Shown piece by piece: positions 44,863 to 53,093 of a stretch of 64,000 nucleotides of DNA. Below the pieces are notes generated by a model, which worked only from the letters and a program-made list of their open reading frames with translations, was not told the origin of the DNA and ran no database searches. The position numbers and the translations under genes were made by a program. Numbering within the stretch: the stretch's first letter is position 1; every line of letters starts with the position of its first letter. The DNA is taken from NCBI GenBank assembly GCA_905479995.1, contig CAJQON010000030.1, positions 1-64,000 of the forward strand, written 5' to 3'. Source of the stretch: an uncultured Flavobacteriales bacterium (lineage in GTDB: Bacteria; Bacteroidota; Bacteroidia; Flavobacteriales_E; Vicingaceae).

Positions 44863-45942
44863 ATGAATTTAAAAGACGAATTCAATAAAGCCTTTGCTGA
44901 AGATTTAGCCACTAAATTTTCAGCAAAGGCTTTTTCTTTTGACTCCAAAGGGTTTGTTAATGCTATTATCAATAAACATTGGGAAGAAAAAGAGCTCAAA
45001 GAAAGAATGCGACACATTACACATACCATCAACGATTTTGTAAACGAGCCTTACCCCAAACAAATTGAAATTATTAGTCCTGTTGCCATTCAATATGGCG
45101 GCATGAAAGGAATGATTTTCCCAGATTTTATTCAAGTATATGGTTTGGATCATTTTGACAAATCAATAGCCGCTATGGCCTTATTCACACAATATTCTAC
45201 CTCAGAATTTGCCATCCGCCCATTTATAGAGAAATACCCAGAGAAAGCGATGGCTCAAATGAATATATGGAGTCAACACAAAAATGAACACCTTAGAAGG
45301 TTAGCTTCTGAAGGCAGTAGACCAAAATTACCTTGGGCTCCGCCACTCAGAAATTTCATTAAAGATCCTACGCCAAGTCTGAACATTTTAGAAAATCTCA
45401 AAAATGATGAATCATTATATGTTAGAAAAAGTGTTGCCAATCACCTGAACGACATTTCAAAATCTCAACCAGAATTGGTGCTAAAAATTGCTAACCAATG
45501 GTTTGGAGTTACTAAAAATACAGACTGGATTGTAAAACATGCTTTAAGAACCTTGCTAAAAAAAGGAGATAAAAGAGCGTTGGCGATTTTCGGTTTAGAC
45601 AATTCAAAAGGCATTAACACAATTGAATTAAGCATTGCTGCGGACCAACTTAAAATAGGTGAGTTTACACACTTCAATTTTGAGGTAGAAAACACGTCTA
45701 ATACAGAAAGGAACATCCGTTTAGAATATAAAATAGCTTACATTAAAGCCAACAAAAGTCAATCAGAAAAAGTGTTTCAAATATCAGAGTTTAGTTTAAA
45801 ACCAAAATCAAGAAAACACTTTAAACGAAAACAATGGTTTAAACAATTATCGACCAGAAAACATTATGCTGGCATACACCTTATTACATTAATTGTAAAT
45901 GGAGATTGCAAGAATTCAATTGAAGTAAATCTAATCGATTGA
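44863..45942 (+). CDS. AlkC-like DNA glycosylase with C-terminal Ig-like domain
   Basis: 359 residues. Residues 1-245 are HEAT-like repeats of the AlkC/AlkD alkylpurine-DNA glycosylase superfamily ([38 protein letters not shown], a hallmark of AlkC, and [20 protein letters not shown]). Residues about 250-359 are beta-rich ([20 protein letters not shown]), agreeing with the Ig-like domain found in one AlkC subfamily. It excises positively charged alkylated bases such as 3-methyladenine. One base separates it from the M13 gene; its TGA overlaps obgE by 12 bp at the convergent end. Confidence 0.85.
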   Translation: MNLKDEFNKAFAEDLATKFSAKAFSFDSKGFVNAIINKHWEEKELKERMRHITHTINDFVNEPYPKQIEIISPVAIQYGGMKGMIFPDFIQVYGLDHFDKSIAAMALFTQYSTSEFAIRPFIEKYPEKAMAQMNIWSQHKNEHLRRLASEGSRPKLPWAPPLRNFIKDPTPSLNILENLKNDESLYVRKSVANHLNDISKSQPELVLKIANQWFGVTKNTDWIVKHALRTLLKKGDKRALAIFGLDNSKGINTIELSIAADQLKIGEFTHFNFEVENTSNTERNIRLEYKIAYIKANKSQSEKVFQISEFSLKPKSRKHFKRKQWFKQLSTRKHYAGIHLITLIVNGDCKNSIEVNLID

Positions 45943-46929
45943 TAGATTAATTCTTTCCCAAAGGATATCTTTCAACTCAACCAAACCTTGTTCGGCAACT
46001 GCAGAAATGAAAACACAAGTAATTTCTGGTAAATCTTGTTTCATTTCATCCATTAATTCCTCATCCAGCATATCAGATTTTGAAATGGCTAAAATCCGTT
46101 CTTTATCCAATAACTCTGGATTATATTGAGCCAACTCATTTAGCAAGGTGTCATACTCTTCTCGAATATCATCGCTATCCGCTGGTACCAAAAACAACAA
46201 TGCTGCATTTCGTTCAATGTGTCTTAAAAAACGCAATCCAAGACCTTTTCCTTCGTGCGCTCCTTCAATAATTCCAGGAATATCTGCCATTACAAAAGAT
46301 TGATGATCTCTGTAAGAAACAATACCTAAATTGGGCACTAATGTAGTGAAAGGATAATTTGCAATTTCTGGTTTTGCTGCGGTAATTACCGAAAGTAAGG
46401 TAGATTTACCTGCATTCGGAAAACCAACTAAACCAACATCGGCCAATACTTTTAATTCTAAAATTTTAGACTCTTCTACATATTCCTCACCTGATTGAGC
46501 GTATCGAGGAGTTTGATTGGTTGACGATTTAAAATGGTCATTTCCTAAACCACCACGCCCTCCTTTTACTAATATAAATTCTTGATTGTGTTCGGTAATT
46601 TCACACTCATCTTCCCCTGTTTCAACATCTTTAGCAATAGTACCTAAAGGCACTTCTATATAAACATCTTCACCATCAGCACCAGTACTTCTAGATGAAC
46701 CTCCAGCTCCTCCGTGTCCTGCTCTAATATGTCGTTTATACTTTAAGTGCAACAAAGTCCAAAGATTCTTGTTACCCCGCATTATAACATGACCACCTCT
46801 TCCACCATCTCCTCCATCTGGCCCACCTAAAGCAGTCCAATTATCTCGATGTAAATGGGTAGAACCCTTCCCTCCGTTTCCAGAGCGGCAATGAATTTTT
46901 ACGTAATCAATAAAATTACTATTGGACAT
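45931..46929 (-). CDS. obgE: Obg family GTPase
   Basis: 332 residues. Obg glycine-rich domain (1-158: [35 protein letters not shown]), then a GTPase domain (159-332) with G1 [12 protein letters not shown]3 [12 protein letters not shown] and G4 ISKSD. The C-terminal OCT domain of longer Obg proteins is absent. Required for late 50S ribosome assembly and stress response in other bacteria. It is downstream of adk and hpt on the same strand (24 and 12 bp gaps), a common Bacteroidota operon. Confidence 0.96.
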   Translation of the reverse strand: MSNSNFIDYVKIHCRSGNGGKGSTHLHRDNWTALGGPDGGDGGRGGHVIMRGNKNLWTLLHLKYKRHIRAGHGGAGGSSRSTGADGEDVYIEVPLGTIAKDVETGEDECEITEHNQEFILVKGGRGGLGNDHFKSSTNQTPRYAQSGEEYVEESKILELKVLADVGLVGFPNAGKSTLLSVITAAKPEIANYPFTTLVPNLGIVSYRDHQSFVMADIPGIIEGAHEGKGLGLRFLRHIERNAALLFLVPADSDDIREEYDTLLNELAQYNPELLDKERILAISKSDMLDEELMDEMKQDLPEITCVFISAVAEQGLVELKDILWERINLSID

Positions 46930-46953
46930 GTTTTGTGAATTTCTTAAGCTTGA

Positions 46954-47535
46954 TTATAATGAAACGTTAACTTCATCTATTGCGGCACAAAGTCTATCAA
47001 ATATATCGCTAATAGAACCAACACCATTTACCGCTGCATATTTGTTTTGGTTTTTATAAAAACCAGCTACCGGAGCAGTTTGATCATTATAAACAGCTAT
47101 TCTATTTTGAATGATTTTTGGATCAGCATCATCTGGTCTACCACTATCAATCGCTCTATTTTTTAGCCGACCTTTCAATTCTTCTTCTGGCACATCAATG
47201 CCCACCATAGCAGTAACAGCAGTTCCTTTGTTTGCTAAAAACTGATCCAAAGCTTCTGCTTGGGCAATAGTTCGCGGAAAGCCATCATAAATAACACCTT
47301 TAGCATCAGGATGCTTTAACACTTCTGATTCCAAAATTTTAATGGTAATATCATCAGGAACCAAATTTCCATTATCGGCATACGACTTGGCTAATTTGGC
47401 TAAATCAGACTCAGGATCTAATCCTCTAAAGACATCTCCAGTAGAAATATGAACCAATCCATAATGTTTTTTCAAACTTTCTGCTTGTGTTCCTTTTCCA
47501 GCTCCTGGAGGTCCAAATAAAACTATATTTAACAT
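46954..47535 (-). CDS. adk: Adenylate kinase
   Basis: 193-residue short form. P-loop GPPGAGKGTQAE at residues 7-18, NMP-binding STGDVFRGL, GVIYDGFPRTIAQAEALDQF, and the LID region reduced to RAIDSGRPDDADPKI without zinc cysteines. Interconverts 2 ADP with ATP and AMP. Between hpt (12 bp) and obgE (24 bp). Confidence 0.96.
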   Translation of the reverse strand: MLNIVLFGPPGAGKGTQAESLKKHYGLVHISTGDVFRGLDPESDLAKLAKSYADNGNLVPDDITIKILESEVLKHPDAKGVIYDGFPRTIAQAEALDQFLANKGTAVTAMVGIDVPEEELKGRLKNRAIDSGRPDDADPKIIQNRIAVYNDQTAPVAGFYKNQNKYAAVNGVGSISDIFDRLCAAIDEVNVSL

Positions 47536-47547
47536 TGCGCTATTTTT

Positions 47548-48084
47548 TTAATCGTTTAAAACGTAAATTGAACTTAAATTTCTTCCCAAACCATCATAAT
47601 CTAACCCGTATCCTAAAACAAATGCATTGGGAATTTCTACTCCCACATAATCAATAGAAAACGACTTTTTATATGCTTCAGGCTTATATAATAATGTTGC
47701 TATTTTTATACTTTTGGCTTTTTTCTCAGCCAACATTCCGTAAATTTTTTCTAAAGTATTTCCCGTATCCACAATATCTTCCACAACTACCACATCTTTC
47801 CCTTCAATACTTTCATCTAATCCAATCAATTCGTTCACCTGCCCTGTAGTTTCGATTCCTTGGTAAGACGACAGCTTAACAAAAGAAACGGTACTACTTA
47901 AATTAATAGATTTTAAAAGATCGGAAAAAAACATAAACGAACCGTTTAACACTCCAATAAAAAGAGGTTCTTTACCTTGGTAATCTATATTAATTTTGTT
48001 GGCTACTTTTTGCACCGCTTCTTGAAGATTCTCTTCAGAAATGAAAGGTTTAAACGATTTATCTTTTACGGTAATAATATTCAT
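47548..48084 (-). CDS. hpt: Hypoxanthine phosphoribosyltransferase
   Basis: 178 residues. The PRPP-binding motif is VVVVEDIVDTGNT near residues 96-108; FVKLSSYQG and FVLGYGLDYDGLGRNL flank the purine site. Salvages hypoxanthine and guanine to IMP and GMP. First gene of hpt-adk-obgE, divergent from purE. A minus-strand TACATTTG box lies 16 bp before the start. Confidence 0.95.
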   Translation of the reverse strand: MNIITVKDKSFKPFISEENLQEAVQKVANKINIDYQGKEPLFIGVLNGSFMFFSDLLKSINLSSTVSFVKLSSYQGIETTGQVNELIGLDESIEGKDVVVVEDIVDTGNTLEKIYGMLAEKKAKSIKIATLLYKPEAYKKSFSIDYVGVEIPNAFVLGYGLDYDGLGRNLSSIYVLND

Positions 48085-48099
48085 ATAAATATCTCAGCA

Positions 48100-48107
48100 C
48101 AAATGTA
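48100..48107 (-). promoter_or_regulatory. Predicted -7 element for hpt-adk-obgE
   Basis: Minus-strand TACATTTG matches TAnnTTTG. A weak TTTA at 48125-48128 is 17 bp upstream. Confidence 0.4.
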
Positions 48108-48149
48108 ATTAAATTAAATTTTGATAAAGCATATCGTAACCATATTGAC

Positions 48150-48157
48150 TACATTTG
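48150..48157 (+). promoter_or_regulatory. Predicted -7 element for purE
   Basis: TACATTTG matches TAnnTTTG, 19 bp before the purE ATG. It is identical in sequence to the box on the other strand for hpt. The -33 element is not obvious. Confidence 0.4.
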
Positions 48158-48176
48158 TAGTCTAAAAATTAATTTT

Positions 48177-48683
48177 ATGAAACCTTTAGTAAGTATTTTT
48201 ATGGGCAGTACAAGCGACTGGCCAGTTATGCAGAAAGCTGCAGACATCTTAAATGAATTTGAAATTCCTTTTGAAGTGAATGCTTTATCGGCACACAGAA
48301 CACCCGATGAAGTTGAAAAATTTGCCAAAAACGCCAAAGACAATGGAGTAAAAGTTATTATTGCTGCGGCAGGAATGGCTGCTCATTTACCGGGCGTTAT
48401 TGCTGCAATGACTCCAATACCTGTTATTGGTGTTCCAGTTAAAGCTTCTTTAGATGGAATGGATGCATTATTAGCAATTGTTCAAATGCCTCCAGGAATA
48501 CCTGTTGCAACTGTTGCTATAAATGGAGCACTTAATGCTGGAATTTTAGCAGCTCAAATGATTGCAACTGGTGATGAAGCTGTGATGCAAAAAACAATTG
48601 AGTACAAAAGCAACCTAAAAAACAAAATGGTTCAAGCGAACAAAGATTTAGCGGAATTTAAGTTTGAGTATCGCGTAAACTAA
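48177..48683 (+). CDS. purE: 5-(carboxyamino)imidazole ribonucleotide mutase (PurE class I)
   Basis: 168 residues. Converts N5-CAIR to CAIR in purine biosynthesis. SIFMGSTSDWPVMQKAADIL, the SAHRTPDEV motif (catalytic His) and IIAAAGMAAHLPGVIAAMTP are diagnostic of class I. Divergent from the purine salvage gene hpt, so purine synthesis and salvage share a 92-bp promoter region. A terminator follows directly. Confidence 0.96.
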   Translation: MKPLVSIFMGSTSDWPVMQKAADILNEFEIPFEVNALSAHRTPDEVEKFAKNAKDNGVKVIIAAAGMAAHLPGVIAAMTPIPVIGVPVKASLDGMDALLAIVQMPPGIPVATVAINGALNAGILAAQMIATGDEAVMQKTIEYKSNLKNKMVQANKDLAEFKFEYRVN

Positions 48684-48687
48684 TTGA

Positions 48688-48729
48688 AAAAAAATAGTGC
48701 GACTACTCTTAAGGTTGCACTATTTTTTT
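48688..48729. terminator. Bidirectional terminator between purE and the secreted-protein gene
   Basis: AAAAAAATAGTGC (48688-48700) pairs with GCACTATTTTTTT (48717-48729) around a 16-nt loop that can extend the stem slightly. The right arm includes the stop codon of the convergent gene. Confidence 0.8.
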
Positions 48730-49091
48730 CTTTCCAAAATGTAATGCGTAAGAATTAGTGATTCGCCCTTTAGTGAATAAACGTCTTGCAACCTCCAGCC
48801 ATTCTTCTTTAATTTATTTAAAATGGTGACAATGGAATTCATCCCATCAAACCCCTTAGAAATCAATTCAGTTCCTTGATTGTTTCCAGTATAAATAGCT
48901 ACTCTGGTTAATCCAGAGCTACTCCCTTCGGTGGTTCTAAACTCATCTTCATTGTTCAATCGAAGCTCCAAAATAACATAATCTCCTTTAGAAGTTAAGC
49001 TTTTCAATTTACTTACAACGCTACCCGATTCTTGAGCCATAGAGACGGTAGAAATGAACAATACAGCAATAACAATTAATACCTTTTTCAT
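48720..49091 (-). CDS. Small secreted protein of unknown function
   Basis: 123 residues: signal peptide 1-19 (VLIVIAVLFISTVSMAQ), then a mixed alpha/beta domain with ITILNKL-like and NGWRLQDVYSL segments, the last resembling small Bacteroidota proteins that end in a short strand (SLILTHYILERKK). I do not recognise the family. It is 9 bp downstream of the SRPBCC-GyrI protein gene, so probably co-expressed, and its stop lies in a terminator stem. Confidence 0.7.
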   Translation of the reverse strand: MKKVLIVIAVLFISTVSMAQESGSVVSKLKSLTSKGDYVILELRLNNEDEFRTTEGSSSGLTRVAIYTGNNQGTELISKGFDGMNSIVTILNKLKKNGWRLQDVYSLKGESLILTHYILERKK

Positions 49092-49100
49092 ATTTTAATT

Positions 49101-50111
49101 CTATTTAATCGGAAAAAATATAGCGGTTTCCCACTTTTCCGGGTTTGATTCTTTGGTTGGATCTGTTTTATATATTTCCCAAGGCGGACCAGTAACAACT
49201 ACTTTATTTTTTCTCATCCACTCATTTATTCCAAAATACGTTTCAGGAATTCGAGAATAATCACCATAATGAACAGCGGTTACTACTTTTCCCTCTTCAA
49301 TTTTATTTAATTTTATGTCATCAACACTCACTAATACCGAATCACCTATTGGTATTCCAGCTTCAATATCCACCAATGTATCTGACCAAAAGTGATAAAT
49401 TACCAGTGGTGATCCAGCAATTTCAATCTTTTCACTATCCAAATAAGTATTAATTCGCTCGTATAGTTTGCCGTGAATATTATTCATATCTACCGGATTA
49501 ATACTATCTCTAATAGATAAAAACCAACTTGAAAGAATCAACTCTTCACCAACCTCAACTCCCTGAATATTAGGAAGATTCTCAGTGTAAGTTTTCAAAC
49601 GAGACAACCCTAATTCGCAATTCTGACCTATTTCTTCTTCTAAAAATAAACCGAAAAATTTCATTATTGGATTAAAGCCTAACTCTACTTCACAAACCCA
49701 CTTCACCTCAATACCTTCACTAACCTCACTAAAATACCAATTGTGTCTTAGTGTAGAAAAGTCTAACTCCGCTTCGGTTTCTATCAAAGAATTTACTTCA
49801 GATTTAAGTATTTTTAGCTTTCCAGAACCTAAATCTTCATTTTCGGAGTCCCAAGTAAATGTGGCATTCTCTCCAGAAGACGGATAAGAATAAGCACTTT
49901 CATTTTCATAAATTGAAGAATCTTTTAAAGCCCAAGGAGACCAATTACTCCAGTTTTTAAGCTCATTAACTTGATTAAAAACCTGATGAACACTACCTTT
50001 TATTATTGTTTTACGCTCAAAACTAAACTTTGAAGGAAAAAACATAGATGCCACTGCAATAAGGAAAAGGAATAGTAAAAAAATATATAAAGCCCTCTTC
50101 AAAATATTCAT
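49101..50111 (-). CDS. Membrane-anchored SRPBCC-domain protein with GyrI-like C-terminal domain
   Basis: 336 residues. One N-terminal helix at about 6-24 (ALYIFLLFLFLIAVASMF). Residues about 30-170 are a polyketide-cyclase/START-like SRPBCC domain (KTIIKGSVHQVFNQVNELKN and NWSPWALKDS). Residues about 185-336 are a GyrI-like/AraC effector-binding domain (EGKVVTAVHYGDYSRIPETY, GPPWEIYKTDP and WETAIFFPIK). Both domains bind small hydrophobic molecules, so it may be an envelope ligand-binding protein. The two-domain order is frequent in Bacteroidota. Function unknown. Confidence 0.83.
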   Translation of the reverse strand: MNILKRALYIFLLFLFLIAVASMFFPSKFSFERKTIIKGSVHQVFNQVNELKNWSNWSPWALKDSSIYENESAYSYPSSGENATFTWDSENEDLGSGKLKILKSEVNSLIETEAELDFSTLRHNWYFSEVSEGIEVKWVCEVELGFNPIMKFFGLFLEEEIGQNCELGLSRLKTYTENLPNIQGVEVGEELILSSWFLSIRDSINPVDMNNIHGKLYERINTYLDSEKIEIAGSPLVIYHFWSDTLVDIEAGIPIGDSVLVSVDDIKLNKIEEGKVVTAVHYGDYSRIPETYFGINEWMRKNKVVVTGPPWEIYKTDPTKESNPEKWETAIFFPIK

Positions 50112-50257
50112 TGAGAATTCGCAATTGGTTGAACTATAAAAGTAAAGTTTTTAGAACAGCAAACCAATTAAACATGACTCAATTTAGCCCCTGGAAAGGT
50201 TGTAAAATAAGGGTTTTATATTTTTTACTATATTGGCTACCTTCAATTATTAACAAA

Positions 50258-51277
50258 ATGTGTCAATTACCTATCAAAGCACTTATAATTTTAGGAACAA
50301 TTCTGTTCGCTTTATCACCTGTTTATGGCATAAACTATGATGAAGAAAATAAAAAAGACACCGTTTCAGCTTTAGTTATAACACCAACTAATCCTTTATA
50401 CAGTTCCATTGCTCATTTAAACGGAGATCAGATTGTAAGCATTATAGATTCTTTATTAGAATTAGACAACATTCCCCTGGAATTAACTAGAGAGATAAAT
50501 GATTATGCTGAGCGCCAGTTGTTGACACATGATTATTACAATTCGCTAACTTATTATTACGAAGATTCAGAAATTCCAGCAGAATCTGCTTATGGAAAAT
50601 GGGACACTAGAAACATAAATTCTTATTCCGATGCCATTACAAAAAATGATTCTAACATAGTTCTTACCCTTACAGATAATGAGCATTTTTGCAATTATAT
50701 CGCTCCTATTACCGACCCTGTAGTAACGTCAAACTTTGGCTGGAGAAACGGAAGAAATCACAATGGAATTGATCTTGACCTTCAGGTTTGGGATCCTGTT
50801 GTTGCAGCTTTTGATGGAATGGTAAGAATTGCGCTATATCATCCGGGTTATGGCCGTGTAGTTGTAATACGACATTACAATGGACTCGAAACTCTTTACG
50901 CTCACTTTCATCGCTTAAAAGTTAAAACTGGAGATGTTGTATCGGCAGGTCAGGTTATAGGATTAGGTGGTAGTTCAGGTCAAAGCTCTGGAAGCCACCT
51001 TCACTTTGAAGTTAGATATAAAGGAAAACCACTGAATCCAAAACACCTTATTTCTTTTAAAAATAACGAACTAATTAGTGATTCTTTGGAGTTGGTTAAG
51101 CAAAAATGGAACTATTCGGCTCTTCCAAAAGGAGTAGAATACCACACTATAGAACGAGGAGATTTTATGTATAAAATAGCTTCGAGATATGGAATAAGCG
51201 TAAATGAATTATGTGACTTGAATGCTATTTCAAGAAAAAAAGTGTTAATTGTGGGCAGAAAACTTCGTATAAAATAA
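50258..51277 (+). CDS. Secreted M23 peptidase with C-terminal LysM
   Basis: About 339 residues from ATG 50258, which begins a signal peptide (CQLPIKALIILGTILFALS); the frame opens earlier at TTG 50111 but those residues look non-coding. The M23 domain is at about 150-260 with zinc motif HNGIDLD, LYAHFHRL and HLHFEV. The LysM module is at 290-338 (YHTIERGDFMYKIASRYGIS). Probably cleaves peptidoglycan. Divergent from the SRPBCC gene, and its TAA overlaps the next ATG (TAATG). Confidence 0.87.
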   Translation: MCQLPIKALIILGTILFALSPVYGINYDEENKKDTVSALVITPTNPLYSSIAHLNGDQIVSIIDSLLELDNIPLELTREINDYAERQLLTHDYYNSLTYYYEDSEIPAESAYGKWDTRNINSYSDAITKNDSNIVLTLTDNEHFCNYIAPITDPVVTSNFGWRNGRNHNGIDLDLQVWDPVVAAFDGMVRIALYHPGYGRVVVIRHYNGLETLYAHFHRLKVKTGDVVSAGQVIGLGGSSGQSSGSHLHFEVRYKGKPLNPKHLISFKNNELISDSLELVKQKWNYSALPKGVEYHTIERGDFMYKIASRYGISVNELCDLNAISRKKVLIVGRKLRIK

Positions 51278-51612
51278 TGTTCAACATCACCAATTATAAT
51301 CAACACCCAACAAGACCAGGATACAATGTTTTTAAATTTTACCAGCAAGAAAGAGCTGATAATTTCAAAGCCTTACTAGAAAAAGAAAACATTTGGTTTG
51401 AATATTCTGTTGATAAAGAAAATCTTGAAAAAACTCACTTTATGTTTGGTATTAGAGTAGCCGACCACAAAAAAGTAGTTCAGTTAAACTTCATTGTAAA
51501 TGGAAAGCACAGAAAGCCAACCATTTCAAATTTTTATGTTAGGATTTTTGTTTATGCTTTTGCAATTGGAATTTTACTTCTGGCGGTAATTGGCGCAATA
51601 CTTAAAACCTAA
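51277..51612 (+). CDS. Small protein with C-terminal transmembrane helix, unknown function
   Basis: 111 residues: a soluble N-terminal ~80 residues (YNVFKFYQQERADNFKALLE, MFGIRVADHKKVVQLNF), then a helix near 87-108 (FVYAFAIGILLLAVIGAIL). It may be tail-anchored. The start overlaps the stop of the M23-LysM gene by one base, so the two are coupled. Its TAA overlaps the convergent FadL-like stop by 11 bp. No known domain recognised. Confidence 0.72.
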   Translation: MFNITNYNQHPTRPGYNVFKFYQQERADNFKALLEKENIWFEYSVDKENLEKTHFMFGIRVADHKKVVQLNFIVNGKHRKPTISNFYVRIFVYAFAIGILLLAVIGAILKT

Positions 51613-53071
51613 AACCTAAAGTAAAGGTAATGTAGTGATCTTTTAAATTTGTACTGGCTACATCACTCTGGTCTGCAATAACAATTGTCTCAACATCTTG
51701 TGTTTTCAACGAATAAGCAATATCAAAATAGTACTCTTCTTCTTTTATACCTAGACCGGCCGAATAAATAGAAGCACTGTTATCTGACGAATATTTTTCA
51801 CTTAATGAATTACCCTGAAACCTGTATCCAGCTCTAATTCTAAAAGGATCTATTCTCCACTCTGTTCCAACTCTAATATTATGTGCCATAACAAAGTTGT
51901 TTCTTATGTTTTGATTTTCTGTTACAAACTCTGCGCCACTCCCACTATTGTAATTGTCTGTTTTTAAACGAGCTGAGGCATAATCTACTAACTCAAAATC
52001 ACCATTAATCACACCATAATTTCCAAGAATTATACTTGCACTTGAAATAAAACGATAAGGAGTTGTTACCACATAGTCATAAGAACCGTAAGGAGAAGCT
52101 TCCTCAAGTATTGTACCATCTTTATGCTCTGCAACTATCGATGATTCATAATCATCGTGCAAAGAATAAACTGTTGGTGTATGAAAAGCTGTACCTATAC
52201 GAAACCAATCCACCACTTTATAAATTAAACCTAATTTAAAGTTAAAACCAGCACCACTAGTACTCACATAATCATGCATGCTGTAACTATTAAAATCAGT
52301 TAAAGTATCGCTTGGATCAGCTGTTTCAGAATAATACCGATCATAACTAAATCGAACGGTTGGTATTCCAACTGATGCCCCTAAGTATAGCTTATTGTTA
52401 TAATTTGCTCCTGTTGCAAAAAACATTTCACCACTTCCTCCCCTAGTTTCATAAGAAGTAAATTGTGCTATATTTTTAGAATTACTAAATGCATGATTGT
52501 ATTGAGTAGAATCTCCAATTAATGGGTTTACCAAATAGGTTTGATAGGCCAAGTTTGCTGAAAAAGCATGATATTCATTAATATCTGTTTCGAAAGTTCC
52601 TTGCCCTGCATTTAACTCATTGGTAAATGTATTGAGTGCCGAAGAATCCGTAACTCCACTAACTGAAATACTTGTATTGAAGTTACTTGTCCTGTTATAA
52701 CCAACTCCGAAGCTAACACTCTTCCAATCACCCGAACCATCAAAAGTTCCAACCAGACCAACATTGGCAAAATGAAAATTTAATTTGCCGTCTTCGCTAG
52801 TGATTCCATCTGATTTGCTCTTCGAATAATTTTGATGAAAAGCTGGAGTAAAAGAAAAATCAGAGCTTTTATATACCCCAATTCCTCCAGGGTTAATGCT
52901 AAGTGAACTCATGTTTGCTCCTAAAGCACCAAAAGACCCTCCCATGGCATTAAATCTAGCATCACCATAAAAATCTAATGAAGAATAACGCAATACATCA
53001 AATTCATTTTGAGCTTTAACCTCAACGAAGAAGCTTATAGTACAAAACAGAATACAAATTATCTTTTTCAT
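51602..53071 (-). CDS. OmpP1/FadL-like outer-membrane transport protein
   Basis: 489 residues. Signal peptide 1-20 (KIICILFCTISFFVEVKAQ). RYSSLDFYGDARFNAMGGSF and ALGANMSSLSINPGGIGVY are the hatch-like N terminus of Bacteroidota FadL family proteins. The rest is a beta-barrel (SFGVGYNRTSNFN, IRVGTEWRIDPFRIRAGYRF), ending with an aromatic Phe in ITFTLGFRF, the outer-membrane assembly signal. It likely lets hydrophobic compounds cross. It is 22 bp downstream of the tyrosine-rich secreted protein gene. Confidence 0.9.
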   Translation of the reverse strand: MKKIICILFCTISFFVEVKAQNEFDVLRYSSLDFYGDARFNAMGGSFGALGANMSSLSINPGGIGVYKSSDFSFTPAFHQNYSKSKSDGITSEDGKLNFHFANVGLVGTFDGSGDWKSVSFGVGYNRTSNFNTSISVSGVTDSSALNTFTNELNAGQGTFETDINEYHAFSANLAYQTYLVNPLIGDSTQYNHAFSNSKNIAQFTSYETRGGSGEMFFATGANYNNKLYLGASVGIPTVRFSYDRYYSETADPSDTLTDFNSYSMHDYVSTSGAGFNFKLGLIYKVVDWFRIGTAFHTPTVYSLHDDYESSIVAEHKDGTILEEASPYGSYDYVVTTPYRFISSASIILGNYGVINGDFELVDYASARLKTDNYNSGSGAEFVTENQNIRNNFVMAHNIRVGTEWRIDPFRIRAGYRFQGNSLSEKYSSDNSASIYSAGLGIKEEEYYFDIAYSLKTQDVETIVIADQSDVASTNLKDHYITFTLGFRF

Positions 53072-53093
53072 GTCGCTCTAATTAAATAAATAA

